Shown here: piece after piece, positions 9,874 through 19,631 of the stretch
Layout: each line of letters begins with the position of its first letter
How positions within the stretch are numbered: the stretch's first letter is position 1
Origin: Vreelandella titanicae BH1
Lineage (GTDB): Bacteria; Pseudomonadota; Gammaproteobacteria; Pseudomonadales; Halomonadaceae
Assembly: GCF_000336575.1 (NCBI RefSeq)
Contig: NZ_AOPO01000002.1
Coordinates: 248,006-312,005 of the forward strand
DNA length: 64,000 bases
Direction of reading: 5' to 3'
Position numbers and translations under genes: made by a program
Notes under the pieces: model-generated
Told to the model about the DNA's origin: nothing
Seen by the model: the letters and a program-made list of their open reading frames with translations, nothing else
The model's database searches: none

Positions 9874-11127
9874 TTGCCTAGTTACAAACGCCACCATTAT
9901 GTGCCTCAGTGGTATCAGTACAGATTCTTGGATGGATGTTCGGGCGAGAACAAATTCCACTACTTGGACATGAATCCCGAGACCTGTACTGCTCCAAATG
10001 GAAAGAAATACCAGAGGAAAGCACTTTTGCGGTGGGGGCCGCCAAGGTGTTTTTATAAGGAGAATTTATATACGACGAAATTTCCAGGCTGGGAATCCAC
10101 TGAAATTGAGGAGCGATTTTTTGGGGAAATAGACGCCAAAGGAAAAGATGCTGTCGAGTATTTTTCCGATTTCACCCATCCTAGCGTCGACCCAGACGCA
10201 CTCAATGCGTTTTTACCGTATATCAGCTCTCAGAAACTTAGAACGCCAAGGGGGCTTGGTTATTTAAAGAAAATTACTAAAAGCGAAGACAAGAATGCAT
10301 TGCTATTTGAGCTTCAAAAATTACATAGAATGCATTGTGCTCTTTGGACAGAGAGCGTTTGGAGTATTGTTGACGCGTCGGACGCTAATACTAAATTCAT
10401 TATTTCGGACAATCCAGTCACTGCTTACAATCAAAATTGTTTTCCCGAATCTCATTGGTGCAGGGGTTTTAATGAGCCTGGGATCTGGCTGGACGGTACT
10501 CACTCAATTTTTCCGCTTAGCAGTACAAAATGTCTTATACTGACAAACCTTTCATGGGCTCGGAACCCCTACGGAAACCCGCTCAAGGGGAGACCTCATC
10601 CAGAATTGTTCAGAAGCGCGATGTTTAATTTTACCACCATACAAACAAATCGGATGCTGTCTGAGCAAGAAGTTATATCGATAAACTACGTGATCAAAAA
10701 GCGAGCCGATAGGTACATAGCAGCAGCTAAGGAAGATTGGCTATACCCAGAAAAACATATAGATTTTAAACGATGGGATGATATCGGAAAATCCTATCTT
10801 TTAATGCCTGACCCAAGGTCTATAACGTTTTCATCGGAAATGATTATCGGATATAAGGGAGGTCGGGCGGATTCATTTGACGAGTATGGTCGTAAGGTTT
10901 GGCATTCCGATTATAATGATGAAAAGCGTCGTTCAGATGAGTGGAACTCGTTTCAAGCTTTCCAGGGAGAGTATGCCCGGCTGTTTGGCCCTAAACGTCG
11001 AGGGATAAGCTTTGAGTTCGGCAGGATTGGTAAAGAGGAAGACAACGAAGATTTCCATAAGTATCACTTGAGTTTGGAACAAGAATACAAGCCGTTGATT
11101 CGTCGTAGACGGAGAAGGCGCAGATGA
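9874..11127 (+). CDS. DUF4238 protein with poly-arginine tail (gene cassette)
   Basis: A 417-residue protein starting at TTG with the DUF4238 signature near the start (R-H-H-Y-V-P-Q-W-Y-Q) and the family motif F-I-I-S-D-N-P-V in the middle (~residue 172). DUF4238 proteins are common cargo of defence islands and their activity is not known to me. The last residues are an unusual run of eight or more Arg, ending 5 bases before the attC left core. An alternative upstream ATG does not stay in frame. The gene fills one cassette exactly (9837-11197). Confidence 0.8.
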   Translation: MPSYKRHHYVPQWYQYRFLDGCSGENKFHYLDMNPETCTAPNGKKYQRKALLRWGPPRCFYKENLYTTKFPGWESTEIEERFFGEIDAKGKDAVEYFSDFTHPSVDPDALNAFLPYISSQKLRTPRGLGYLKKITKSEDKNALLFELQKLHRMHCALWTESVWSIVDASDANTKFIISDNPVTAYNQNCFPESHWCRGFNEPGIWLDGTHSIFPLSSTKCLILTNLSWARNPYGNPLKGRPHPELFRSAMFNFTTIQTNRMLSEQEVISINYVIKKRADRYIAAAKEDWLYPEKHIDFKRWDDIGKSYLLMPDPRSITFSSEMIIGYKGGRADSFDEYGRKVWHSDYNDEKRRSDEWNSFQAFQGEYARLFGPKRRGISFEFGRIGKEEDNEDFHKYHLSLEQEYKPLIRRRRRRRR

Positions 11128-11131
11128 AATC

Positions 11132-11203
11132 ATGTAACAAGTTGCTGCATGCGGATAAATTACTCGCTGCGCTCCTAATTTACCGGTGAGCACGGCGTTA
11201 TAA
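11132..11203 (+). repeat. attC site of the DUF4238 cassette
   Basis: A 72-base site: left core ATGTAAC, right core G/TTATAA at 11197. The inner arms CGGATAAATTA and TAATTTACCG pair with one extra A, and the apex is a GCTGCG-containing loop. It is the same length and clearly the same family as the site at 19632-19703, sharing AACAAG, TGCTGCAT, CGG, AAATTA, CCGGTG and CACGGCGTT in register. Confidence 0.85.
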
Positions 11204-11324
11204 CAGCACTACCTAAAAGACTGCTTCTGTCCGAATGGGGTAGCTTCAGGCTATGCTGATGTAATGGCCGCAGCATCGGTCGCTGGAGCCGATCGGCCAC
11301 CGATTATCGTCAGACCAAAGGATA

Positions 11325-11978
11325 TTGGCGCCTGTGATATTTGAAACATTAGCAACTCGATTGGGTGGGTCCGCTTTCTTAGCGGGAGTCAAGTATCTTT
11401 ACGGCCGACTCGTTCCCCATAGAATCAAAGCTAAGAAGACTCCGCGGAATTTTTTCGAGCACATAGGCCCTGGGGTTTCTAAAGAGTTCGTGGTTGCATC
11501 ACTAGGTCCGCCGCACCGGCAGTGCGAGGAGATATGGCAATATAATTTTGGGGACGCGCTAGCGCAGATCGAATTCTATGTGGATGGGGCTGCTCGCTCA
11601 GTGGCCCTTGCCATCACTATTGACAGCCCGAAGCAGGGCTTCAAGCTGCCGACTCTTGAGGTTCCACTCGGGAAGCTGACATTTAACGAATTTCTTGTTT
11701 GCCCAGAAGGACACTTTAGGTACCGTTCGACATTGAGAACGTGTGAACTTCTATATTAAGTAAAGTTTCCACCTTCATGGACGAGCAACCATTACACTTT
11801 TGGAGCACTTTGCGTACTCACACCAGGAGCACTAGCGGAATCCGCTTTTAATACCCAACTGGCCGAGGCGAATGCGAGCTCTGCCACGAAAGATGTCCGG
11901 GTAAACTGGATCGGTCTTTCTAGTAGCTCCGAGGAGCTTTGGTTTGATTGGTCTATTGCATTGCCGGTGTCGGCTTAA
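11325..11978 (+). pseudogene. Gene with in-frame stop (possible ETEC_3214-like protein)
   Basis: The first part (to TAA at 11757-11759) encodes 144 residues from a TTG start, with a hydrophobic N-terminus and an L-G-P-P-H-R motif. The same frame continues after the stop with plausible coding sequence (F-G-A-L-C-V-L-T-P-G-A-L-A-E-S) to TAA at 11976-11978, giving about 217 residues in all. A single nonsense change therefore seems to have cut the gene. The resemblance to the poorly known ETEC_3214 family is from memory and weak. It may alternatively be a shorter functional gene. Confidence 0.5.
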
Positions 11979-12070
11979 CGATCGACTATGTTTAGATTAG
12001 GCTATGCTCAACGCTTGCTTTTGGCCGAAAAAAAGCCAGATTAATGAAACTTTGAAGCGCAGAGAAATAT

Positions 12071-12646
12071 ATGACATATGGATACAGGCTCAATGTTGAG
12101 CAGCTCATGCTAAGGAGAGCAAACAATAGTTTTGATGAAGCTAAGAAGAAGATGGTTGAGGTTCCTGATTCTTTGCCAGAGTCTGGAAAACCTTATTCCT
12201 TTAAAGGTCCAGGGTTTGAAGATGATGAAACTATTGCTCTCTGCATTGAAGCTATTCTTGGCTGGGCAATTTCATTTGAGGCATTTATAAATTTAGTTTG
12301 GCATGCTCATCCAATAGCTAAAGAAGAGAATGAGAGAAGTTATGGAAGCACAACAGCCAAGCTAAAAAAATTGTACAAAATCTCTCGGTTGCCTTATGGC
12401 GATTCAAGTTGGAGAGCTGGCATCCAGGATCTTTTTGATATGCGAAACTATCTTGTTCATTATAAGGATCCGGTAGTTTATATAGGTTTCAGTTTTGCAG
12501 CTAAGTTTCAGCACGATTTCTCAGAAAGAAGCATGCAGAAGATTCAACGAGACGTTCTCTGTGCGATAAAAGAAATTGGAGTCCTGTTTGGTGTTGAATC
12601 TGGATTTATTGATAGTGATTATGATCACTTGGTGTATAGATATTAA
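12071..12646 (+). CDS. HEPN-like protein, putative RNase
   Basis: A 191-residue, mostly helical protein. It contains R-N-Y-L-V-H at residues 125-130, which fits the R-x(4-6)-H motif (with a polar residue after Arg) that marks HEPN-domain RNases in toxin-antitoxin and abortive-infection systems. Upstream helices (A-I-L-G-W-A-I-S-F-E-A-F) fit the HEPN bundle. No nucleotidyltransferase partner lies next to it, so it is either a solo toxin or a non-toxic HEPN protein. AT-rich composition unlike the next genes indicates separate acquisition. Function is inferred from one motif. Confidence 0.6.
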   Translation: MTYGYRLNVEQLMLRRANNSFDEAKKKMVEVPDSLPESGKPYSFKGPGFEDDETIALCIEAILGWAISFEAFINLVWHAHPIAKEENERSYGSTTAKLKKLYKISRLPYGDSSWRAGIQDLFDMRNYLVHYKDPVVYIGFSFAAKFQHDFSERSMQKIQRDVLCAIKEIGVLFGVESGFIDSDYDHLVYRY

Positions 12647-12911
12647 TTCAGTTTGGTAGCATGGCTGCGCAGGCCAAGATCGGCGATAGCGAACGAGCAG
12701 CCTAGTGAACGACTGCGATTTAGCCCTAGCTTACAATTGCAGATAACGGCTTCGCTGTGGCTGTATTACTTGTTATTTCAGTTGTGCTGAATGTCTGCTT
12801 CTGGCCGTTATCAGAAGGGCTGCTCGCCCTACGCACTTAAAAAGATTTACGTTAGTTATTAATAAAAATCCAGCCCTAGACAGTGGATGAGCATTACTGC
12901 AGAACAGAGAA

Positions 12912-14600
12912 TTACGGATCTTGGGCCAGACGAAATCCGACAAGGTCGTTCCGGTTTCTGGCGTCGAATCGGTAGCGGTAGGCTGAACGCACCCTCCGTG
13001 GTTTGCCGTCCCATGCACCACCGCGCACCGCACGATCAACGCAGACGCCCCCGTCCTCTTCTAGCCACGCAGGCCTTGCCTGCACAGGTGCACCTTTATA
13101 GTTTTCGTGCCAGCAGTCTTCAACCCACTCCGCCACATTGCCCAGCATGTCGTGCAGCCCAAAGTCGTTGTGCCTAAAGCTCCCCACCGGTGCTGAGTAT
13201 GCGTAGTCATCCTCACAAGGATGCGCTTCCCAGGTTATGTGCTCGAAGCGTGTTCGAAGAACCTCCTCGTTATTTGTATCGAACACGTTTTCATGTACAC
13301 ACTGGCCTCGCTCTGTAGCCTCGCCCCAATAGCGTGCAGTAGTAGTCCTGGCCCGTGCAGCGTATTCCCACTCAGCTTCTGTTGGCAATCGGTAGAGCTT
13401 ATCGGTTTGCTCCGATAGCCAGTCTACATACGCCTTTGCGTTATGCCAGGTCACGCCTATTACGGGCCGCCTGCCTCGCCCGTAGAAGAAACCACCAGGG
13501 AGGGGGCGGCCCGTCGCTCTCGCGAACTGGTCATACTCATCGAAGGTGACCTCGTGTCGGCCGATTAGAAACGCCTCAACGCGAACTACACGTTGTGGCC
13601 CCTCGTCGGGCCATCGGCCTTGCTCGTTATCTGGCGAGCCCATTAGAAATGATCCCGGCGGTACCTCGACCATTTGAGGTATCTGGAGATCGGAGTCCGA
13701 CTGATCAGTCCGGGCAACGAGCGGCACTGTTACAGCCCAAAAGGCTAGGCAACCGAGCAACGCCATCACCGTGCCGACCGAGCGTAGAGGGCGCTTTTTG
13801 ATCGGCAACACGTACTTTAGGAACTTGACACCCTGGTTTATCGAACTCGTGAAACGCGTGAGTCGCTGCGCGGCCCAGTATATCCAAACCCATACCGAAG
13901 TAGCGAACGTCGTCCACACGAACACGGCCAAGATGCGTCCGTCGACGGGCACGCTCGGGCTTAGCACCCCTGCTGCTAGGACATTGCGGATACTCTCGAT
14001 CGCGGGCATGCCGTCCAGCATCCCAAAAATGGCGACAGGGATCACGAAGATAGCGAGTGTTGCAGCAAAATCAAACATCAGCCAAATTATCTGGCCCGGC
14101 ATCGAGCCCACCGATGCCATCCGCCGTATCACGAAGCGTGTCTCAAGCAGCGAGAGATAGTCCGGAATCAGGTTGAGCATGACGAAAAAGAAGACCAAGA
14201 GCCAGCCCGGCACGAAGCTCCAGAAGAAGGCTAGGCGATCGCCCGAGGCGACGGCATGCTTGACGTAATCCCAGTCCGCAGGAGCGGCATACGCATAAAC
14301 GACCAATGCCATAGCAAGAGCAGCCAGCGAGGCGATGCACGAACGAGCGAAGCAGCGCACGCTAATGTGCTTGCTTCCGAACACTTGATCGAAAAGCATG
14401 GCGAAATGCAGTGGCCAGACACTCACCGCCGCACCTACTCGTTCTGGCTTGATACTTAACAGGTATCGACTTAAATCCTTGCGGAATTCCTCGCTGATAT
14501 AGCCGTCTGCCTTCCAAGCCAGCTTGAGCAAGATAGCACCGAAGGAAAGACCCATCACCAGCCATGCCCAAATCAAGTCCACGGCCATGTCCTCGCCCAA
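12912..14600 (-). CDS. Membrane-anchored formylglycine-generating-enzyme-like protein
   Basis: A 562-residue protein. The first ~300 residues contain about seven hydrophobic segments (e.g. near 10-25, 85-110, 125-145, 165-190, 205-225, 245-260 and 280-300). The rest is an FGE/SUMF1-type domain: M-V-E-V-P-P-G-S-F-L-M-G-S start, L-P-T-E-A-E-W-E-Y-A-A, D-M-L-G-N-V-A-E-W-V and R-G-G-A-W ending in G-F-R-L-A. Such domains oxidise a Cys or act as binding folds in many signalling and defence proteins. Whether the catalytic Cys pair of true FGE is present I cannot confirm. TTG 14600 or ATG 14588 may start it. It is on the strand opposite to its neighbours. Confidence 0.8.
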   Translation of the reverse strand: MGEDMAVDLIWAWLVMGLSFGAILLKLAWKADGYISEEFRKDLSRYLLSIKPERVGAAVSVWPLHFAMLFDQVFGSKHISVRCFARSCIASLAALAMALVVYAYAAPADWDYVKHAVASGDRLAFFWSFVPGWLLVFFFVMLNLIPDYLSLLETRFVIRRMASVGSMPGQIIWLMFDFAATLAIFVIPVAIFGMLDGMPAIESIRNVLAAGVLSPSVPVDGRILAVFVWTTFATSVWVWIYWAAQRLTRFTSSINQGVKFLKYVLPIKKRPLRSVGTVMALLGCLAFWAVTVPLVARTDQSDSDLQIPQMVEVPPGSFLMGSPDNEQGRWPDEGPQRVVRVEAFLIGRHEVTFDEYDQFARATGRPLPGGFFYGRGRRPVIGVTWHNAKAYVDWLSEQTDKLYRLPTEAEWEYAARARTTTARYWGEATERGQCVHENVFDTNNEEVLRTRFEHITWEAHPCEDDYAYSAPVGSFRHNDFGLHDMLGNVAEWVEDCWHENYKGAPVQARPAWLEEDGGVCVDRAVRGGAWDGKPRRVRSAYRYRFDARNRNDLVGFRLAQDP

Positions 14601-14942
14601 TGCAGCGTTAGGGAAACGCTGAACAAATGCCGCTTTCAGCGCGGGGTGCCGTTCACCTGGCGGGATTGATCAACAATTAAACTATTTGCCATGCTTCGCC
14701 GAGAGAAAGATCCTAAAGTTTGTATAGGAAGTATAGACGTCTTTTCGACAACTGGTATAAATCATAGTCTCCGCAAATGCCTGGATTCATCAAGCTAGTA
14801 GGAAGGAGTCTAGGATAGGGGAGCACACTGGCGAATCTCACAATGCTTGAGCGTGTTGCGTATTGAATCAACTTTAGCTAAAAGTCCGCTCTTGGCCGAA
14901 ACAGGAATGCTCGTGCATAGATGCAATTGACCCAAAGCGACC
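14601..14942. other. Intergenic, two motif copies and a small hairpin
   Basis: No gene is seen. It holds a hairpin CAGCGTT/AACGCTG near 14600, a copy of the dispersed motif at 14885-14898 and another at 14927-14940 in the opposite orientation, 28 bases apart. The second copy touches the first possible start of the Avs-like gene, which argues that the real start is further in. Confidence 0.5.
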
Positions 14943-17900
14943 ATGCAGGCAAAGGCAGCATGTGCTTTCATTGGTGTTGAACAGTTAGGTATGAGATCCC
15001 GAATGATCGAACCATTTAGAACCCATGTTGAAAACCTGAGGAACGCTCTGCTGACTCTGAAGCCAACGGGAGAAGATGGCTTTGAAGGGCTTATTGGCGA
15101 AGCGCTTGAAGGAATAACGAGCATCCCCTTTCGGCTTGCGAGTAGCGGCTACCAACGCGGAATCGACGGCAAGGCTGCTTTTGAAGGCGCTGTTGCTTTC
15201 GAAGGCAAACTCTACACGAACAAACTGCCGCGCGCAGACGTGCTGTCAAAAATCCCCGACCTTGTCCGCCACAACGATCACGCAGACTTAGTCTGGGTAC
15301 TAGGCGCAACCTGTGAGGTACCTAGCCAGTTGGCGGACGACTTGCGTGCCGATGGAACACAGCAAGGTATCAGTGTTCTTATTTTAGATTGGACTCCTTC
15401 CGATTTTCCACGTCTGGCTGTGGCGCTCGCAATAGCTAGTATCAAGACCGAAGCCTTTCTGAAAGCCAATCTCATCAATCAGGTGTTAAGTGTGGCGCTT
15501 TCTGCACTGGATGCTATTCGTTCAGATGCTCGGTTTCCGCACCAAGAAGAGTCAATTCGCAGAAGCCTCGACGCGTCGGGAATGGCCACAGTGATGGCAG
15601 AGAAGGCCAACGTAATATGGTTCGAAGAAACCGTATCGCAAAAGGCCATTGCGCGCATCGAACTCGGTCAGCCCCTCGCACCCAGAGACCGAGCTGTCAC
15701 CGTTTTAGCCCGCAACAACTTAGTCATTAAACTGCGGACATATTTATCGAATATGGATGATGACAATATTGTCTGCGTCCATGGCGAGGAAGGCTGTGGC
15801 AAATCATGGATCGTGTTGCAGTCATGGCTTGCACAACCTGACAAGCCACTTCTGGTGTTTTTAACGCCTGATGATTTTTCAGAGGTCGCTACACAAGACG
15901 ACATAGAGGCACTTCTGATTACAAAACTCGTTGGGCAGACTGGCAGCGTAAAAAGCGATGAGAGCATAATCCGCTGGCGGCGCCGCCTGAAGGCATGGGC
16001 GACTGACGGCAAACCGTCACGGCCTCGCTTCGTTTTCGTAATCGACGGAGTCAATCAGCGCCCCGACTGCAGGTGGGGCAGGATCATCAGCAACGTCGCA
16101 ACCTATGTTAACCAGCGTGGCGGTCGCATCGTACTTACTGCACGCACACACTACTTCAACACGCGAGTTAGGAAGGCGCTGACATACCCTGTTAAAGAAG
16201 TCGTTGTTCCCAAGTGGGGTGCTGAAGAACGTGAGAGCATTCTAAGAAAGCACCTGGTTCCCCTTAACAAGCTCAATCCAACTGTTGCAGAGTTCCTAAG
16301 GAATCCTCGCATTCTGTCGATTGCACTTGAGGTTTTCGGCGATGATGTTGCGATATTTGAGGAACTTAGCATCGAACGCCTGCTGTTCGAGCATATCATG
16401 GCAGGAATCAAGGAAGACTTTGGTGACGATCCTATCGAATTCGTAGCGCATCTACGCGGCCAAGCGCAGGAACTAATAATGCGCGCTACGAGCCAAGTAA
16501 AGGACGATCTGCGCATCTTTGACAGCGAAGTTCCAGCGGTTGCCGAAGGCCGCTTCTATTCCGCCGTCCCCGGGGAGTCGCAAAAATACGAACTCAGGGA
16601 TGAGGGGCTAACATTGGCCCTTGGGTTCTCTATTATCGAAAATCTGCGCAAAGCCAAGCGCAACAACCGTAGTCTTGATGATGCTCTCAAGGAGGTTCTT
16701 GAGCCGATCGAAGCGCTAGATAAAACGGCTGAGGCAGTGAAAGCGGCAATTACAGTATGCGCGGCTGACGATGATGAGTATTCGCCTGAGATTGCCCAGG
16801 CACTTGTTAAGGGATTCGCCGAGCTTCAGAACCCACCGCCGGATTCGCTTGACGCCTTGGTTAGTTTAGCAAGGGAAAGACCGCTGGATATCGCAAAGGC
16901 GGCTCGGAATCTCTGTTTGGATTCTAGTCAACAGCCAAACTTCGATTGGATACAAGCGGCGCTTGTTCAAACTGTAAAATCAAGTTCCGTCTGGGACTCG
17001 GTGGCACAGGAAGTTCGGGATTGGCTATGCGCATACTCTCTGGCGGTGGAGCGCCGTATGCATCGTCACGTCCGCCGTGATCCCCAGGACAAAGTTCAGC
17101 AGGAGCGTGAAAAGCTGCAAGCGGAAATGGATGACAAGCTTGCTGCCTTCTCACCCGCCGAAAAGACTCGTCAGAGCCGCCTAATAAAAATGGAGGGTGA
17201 TCTGGATGCGCTATCGGGGCTTGCTTTGATTTTGCTGGCTGGCAAGAGACTCGCACCGTTCGCAAACGAGCTTACTGACTGGAGTTTTGCCAACGCGCTT
17301 AACGGCTCCTATCAGGTGCCAAGCAAGGATTTCCTTGCCCTCATTAGCCTGAACCTTCGTGATTGGTCAGAGACGCGAAGTTCACTGTTGCGAAGTTGCA
17401 AGGATCTGACCTCTGATACCATCTCAAAAACAGGCAAGTGGGCTCTGCTTAGAATCTTGCGAGCAACGGGCGATTCAGGTGACGATCGGGAAGCTAGCAT
17501 CCTTTATGAGGAACTAACCCATGATCGTCAGATACCACACCGCCTATTCCCTACAAAGGAAAAAATAGAGGCCTGTGATCCGTCAGCACCGGTACCTGCT
17601 AACATGGATCAAACAGTCCAGCGTTACCAGAGCCTTGATTTCACCGCGCTCCGACAGGGTAGAGGGCAATCGTCTCAGGATCACGTTTTTGTTGATTCCC
17701 TGCCGGTCGTTGCTCGTTTTGCACTGAAAGCCGCCGCAGCTAAGCTTCGCGAGTTTGCAGAGGACGTTGTGAAACGCACCGACATATCGCTTCGACAAGG
17801 GTTATTGGAGCTGCGCGAACATGGCGCGCTCGCCACGGAGGATCAGGCACGGGCTCTGGTCGAAAAATGGAAAAATGCACAAGGAGCAGGCGATAATCAA

Positions 17901-19571
17901 GGACTGCCAAAAGGTGAGAGCATCTTGCTGCAGTATGAATTGCTCATCGCTTTTCCATTCCTTGATTGCTCCGAGCAGATTGAAATTCTGCTGGCAACGA
18001 CCGAGGATCAGCCACTCCTGCTGGAACTCATCGATGAAACCAAAACTCCCGATCCACAGATCCTCGACCGTTTCTTAAAAGAAACCCTGGCCGAGGGCAC
18101 GGAATGTTATAGGCAGCACCTACTTCTTGAGATAGCTGCAGCGACGGGCGCCGAACTCTCAACCGAGATATGCGATTTCACTCGGTCTTCCATTACTTCG
18201 AAAGAGGGGCGGCTTCGCAGCAGCGCACTCGGTCTGGCAGCCCACTCGGGGCATCCCGACCTAATAAGGGCGGTAGCGGAGAGTGGCTGGAAATACGTTC
18301 TGTCCGAGGGTAAAGGTAATTTTGAGAACTGGTACGGCTCTATTGCTTTGCTAAAGGCTGCAGAAGCCGGACTCACCGATGAGAGTATGGTTATAGACCG
18401 GATTTCACCATCACTCTATGGGCGAGCAGCAACGGTGCTCAACAGGTCAGCGGTTCAGCAAATTGCTCAACGCATTGATGCCTCTATTCACTGTGCAGTC
18501 GGCCTACCGATTGAGCTGGTTACTCCTGAAATTGAGTTGGAGGCAGAGTATATTTTTTCCGAGGATCCAATACTTTTCTCTGTCTCAGAGCGAGAGACGC
18601 CCTCAGAGAATATAGAAGATTTTTTCAGACGTTTATCCGAGAGCGATAATGAATTCCGCGATAGGCAAAAACATAATAAAGACTCGTTCGTTGCTTTCAG
18701 GGAAGAGCTAACAGCAGCAAAAGCGCATATCATTCTTGATCACCTTACGTATGAGGATTTTGCGGCGTTGGCCGTTATCGATCCCGAAATTATAAATAAG
18801 TGGGGTGACCTCTTCATGGAGATCAACGACACTAGGCTCCCAGTCGTCCACAATCTCATTCTGCTGGTGGCTAGTGCGATTGCAGACACCAACCCTGAGA
18901 AGAGTGTGCTGCTATTTAAGAGAACGGCACATAGCCGCCCGTTGGTAAGGTTTACATTCGGTAAGAGCGGCGTTGATCTTGGGTCAATTAGCGCCTGGAA
19001 GGGAGGCAAACCTTCATCTTTTGATGCGTTGCGTAGAAAGCGATTGGACAGCGCGGCAACTGACCAAGCGATTGCAATCGAAGTATTATCCGCATTGCAA
19101 TGCAATCAAGGGTCTTTTCTTGATGCCTATATCGATGAAAAGATTGCACAGCCTGAGCCAGCCGAAATTGCTCGCGGGCTCATGGTTGCTGGCTTTTGCG
19201 ATAATAGCCCACACATTGAAAGGACATTAGCAGAATTCAAAGATACCGAGGGCCTGCTCGGCAAAGCGTATGAGGCGGCTGTCACTGCCTATCGGCACAA
19301 TAGCTGGGCTCAACACTGGTTCAATATCATGTGTGAAACTAATAATCCTGTTGCGTTTTGGCAGGCCGGAGTTCTTTTCACACAATGTGTCGATGGCCGG
19401 TTTGATATGTGGAGAAATAGCTTTATTCAATACGGCGGTTCGATTGCGGCCTTTAGTACGAGCCTAAAAAACCCACTGAATAGACGCTATGAAAAACTTG
19501 CAAAGGACCGCCAAAAACGACTTTTTGGGCAGGAGGCTCCGTCAGCTATTTTCATCCACTCAGCCGATTAA
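14943..19571 (+). CDS. Avs-like STAND NTPase with N-terminal PD-(D/E)xK nuclease
   Basis: A protein of up to 1542 residues. An N-terminal nuclease-like domain has G-I-D-G (D75) and F-E-G-K-L (E87, K89), the D...ExK pattern of Mrr/Cap4-like nucleases. A Walker A loop (G-E-E-G-C-G-K-S, ~282-289) and Walker B (V-F-V-I-D-G-V, ~364-370) follow. The long C-terminal half is alpha-helical and repeat-like. This architecture is that of Avs anti-phage sensors, in which the C-terminus binds a phage protein and the nuclease degrades DNA. ATG 14943 abuts a dispersed motif, so ATG 14991 (M-R-S-R-M-I-E-P) may be the true start. Subfamily is not determined. Confidence 0.8.
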   Translation: MQAKAACAFIGVEQLGMRSRMIEPFRTHVENLRNALLTLKPTGEDGFEGLIGEALEGITSIPFRLASSGYQRGIDGKAAFEGAVAFEGKLYTNKLPRADVLSKIPDLVRHNDHADLVWVLGATCEVPSQLADDLRADGTQQGISVLILDWTPSDFPRLAVALAIASIKTEAFLKANLINQVLSVALSALDAIRSDARFPHQEESIRRSLDASGMATVMAEKANVIWFEETVSQKAIARIELGQPLAPRDRAVTVLARNNLVIKLRTYLSNMDDDNIVCVHGEEGCGKSWIVLQSWLAQPDKPLLVFLTPDDFSEVATQDDIEALLITKLVGQTGSVKSDESIIRWRRRLKAWATDGKPSRPRFVFVIDGVNQRPDCRWGRIISNVATYVNQRGGRIVLTARTHYFNTRVRKALTYPVKEVVVPKWGAEERESILRKHLVPLNKLNPTVAEFLRNPRILSIALEVFGDDVAIFEELSIERLLFEHIMAGIKEDFGDDPIEFVAHLRGQAQELIMRATSQVKDDLRIFDSEVPAVAEGRFYSAVPGESQKYELRDEGLTLALGFSIIENLRKAKRNNRSLDDALKEVLEPIEALDKTAEAVKAAITVCAADDDEYSPEIAQALVKGFAELQNPPPDSLDALVSLARERPLDIAKAARNLCLDSSQQPNFDWIQAALVQTVKSSSVWDSVAQEVRDWLCAYSLAVERRMHRHVRRDPQDKVQQEREKLQAEMDDKLAAFSPAEKTRQSRLIKMEGDLDALSGLALILLAGKRLAPFANELTDWSFANALNGSYQVPSKDFLALISLNLRDWSETRSSLLRSCKDLTSDTISKTGKWALLRILRATGDSGDDREASILYEELTHDRQIPHRLFPTKEKIEACDPSAPVPANMDQTVQRYQSLDFTALRQGRGQSSQDHVFVDSLPVVARFALKAAAAKLREFAEDVVKRTDISLRQGLLELREHGALATEDQARALVEKWKNAQGAGDNQGLPKGESILLQYELLIAFPFLDCSEQIEILLATTEDQPLLLELIDETKTPDPQILDRFLKETLAEGTECYRQHLLLEIAAATGAELSTEICDFTRSSITSKEGRLRSSALGLAAHSGHPDLIRAVAESGWKYVLSEGKGNFENWYGSIALLKAAEAGLTDESMVIDRISPSLYGRAATVLNRSAVQQIAQRIDASIHCAVGLPIELVTPEIELEAEYIFSEDPILFSVSERETPSENIEDFFRRLSESDNEFRDRQKHNKDSFVAFREELTAAKAHIILDHLTYEDFAALAVIDPEIINKWGDLFMEINDTRLPVVHNLILLVASAIADTNPEKSVLLFKRTAHSRPLVRFTFGKSGVDLGSISAWKGGKPSSFDALRRKRLDSAATDQAIAIEVLSALQCNQGSFLDAYIDEKIAQPEPAEIARGLMVAGFCDNSPHIERTLAEFKDTEGLLGKAYEAAVTAYRHNSWAQHWFNIMCETNNPVAFWQAGVLFTQCVDGRFDMWRNSFIQYGGSIAAFSTSLKNPLNRRYEKLAKDRQKRLFGQEAPSAIFIHSAD

Positions 19572-19631
19572 GTGTTGTGATGGTAGACCTTTTCTTCTTA
19601 AGTCATTGCTTTATTTGATTTATTGTCCAGC

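Noticed and set aside
12746..12812. Inverted GATAACGGC/GCCGTTATC as another attC
   Set aside because: The inner arms do not pair with extrahelical bases, and the right arm is explained by a copy of the dispersed motif.
14580..14625. GCGTTAGGG near 14600 as an attC right core
   Set aside because: No matching left core or stem upstream; it is part of a small local hairpin at the start of the membrane FGE-like gene.
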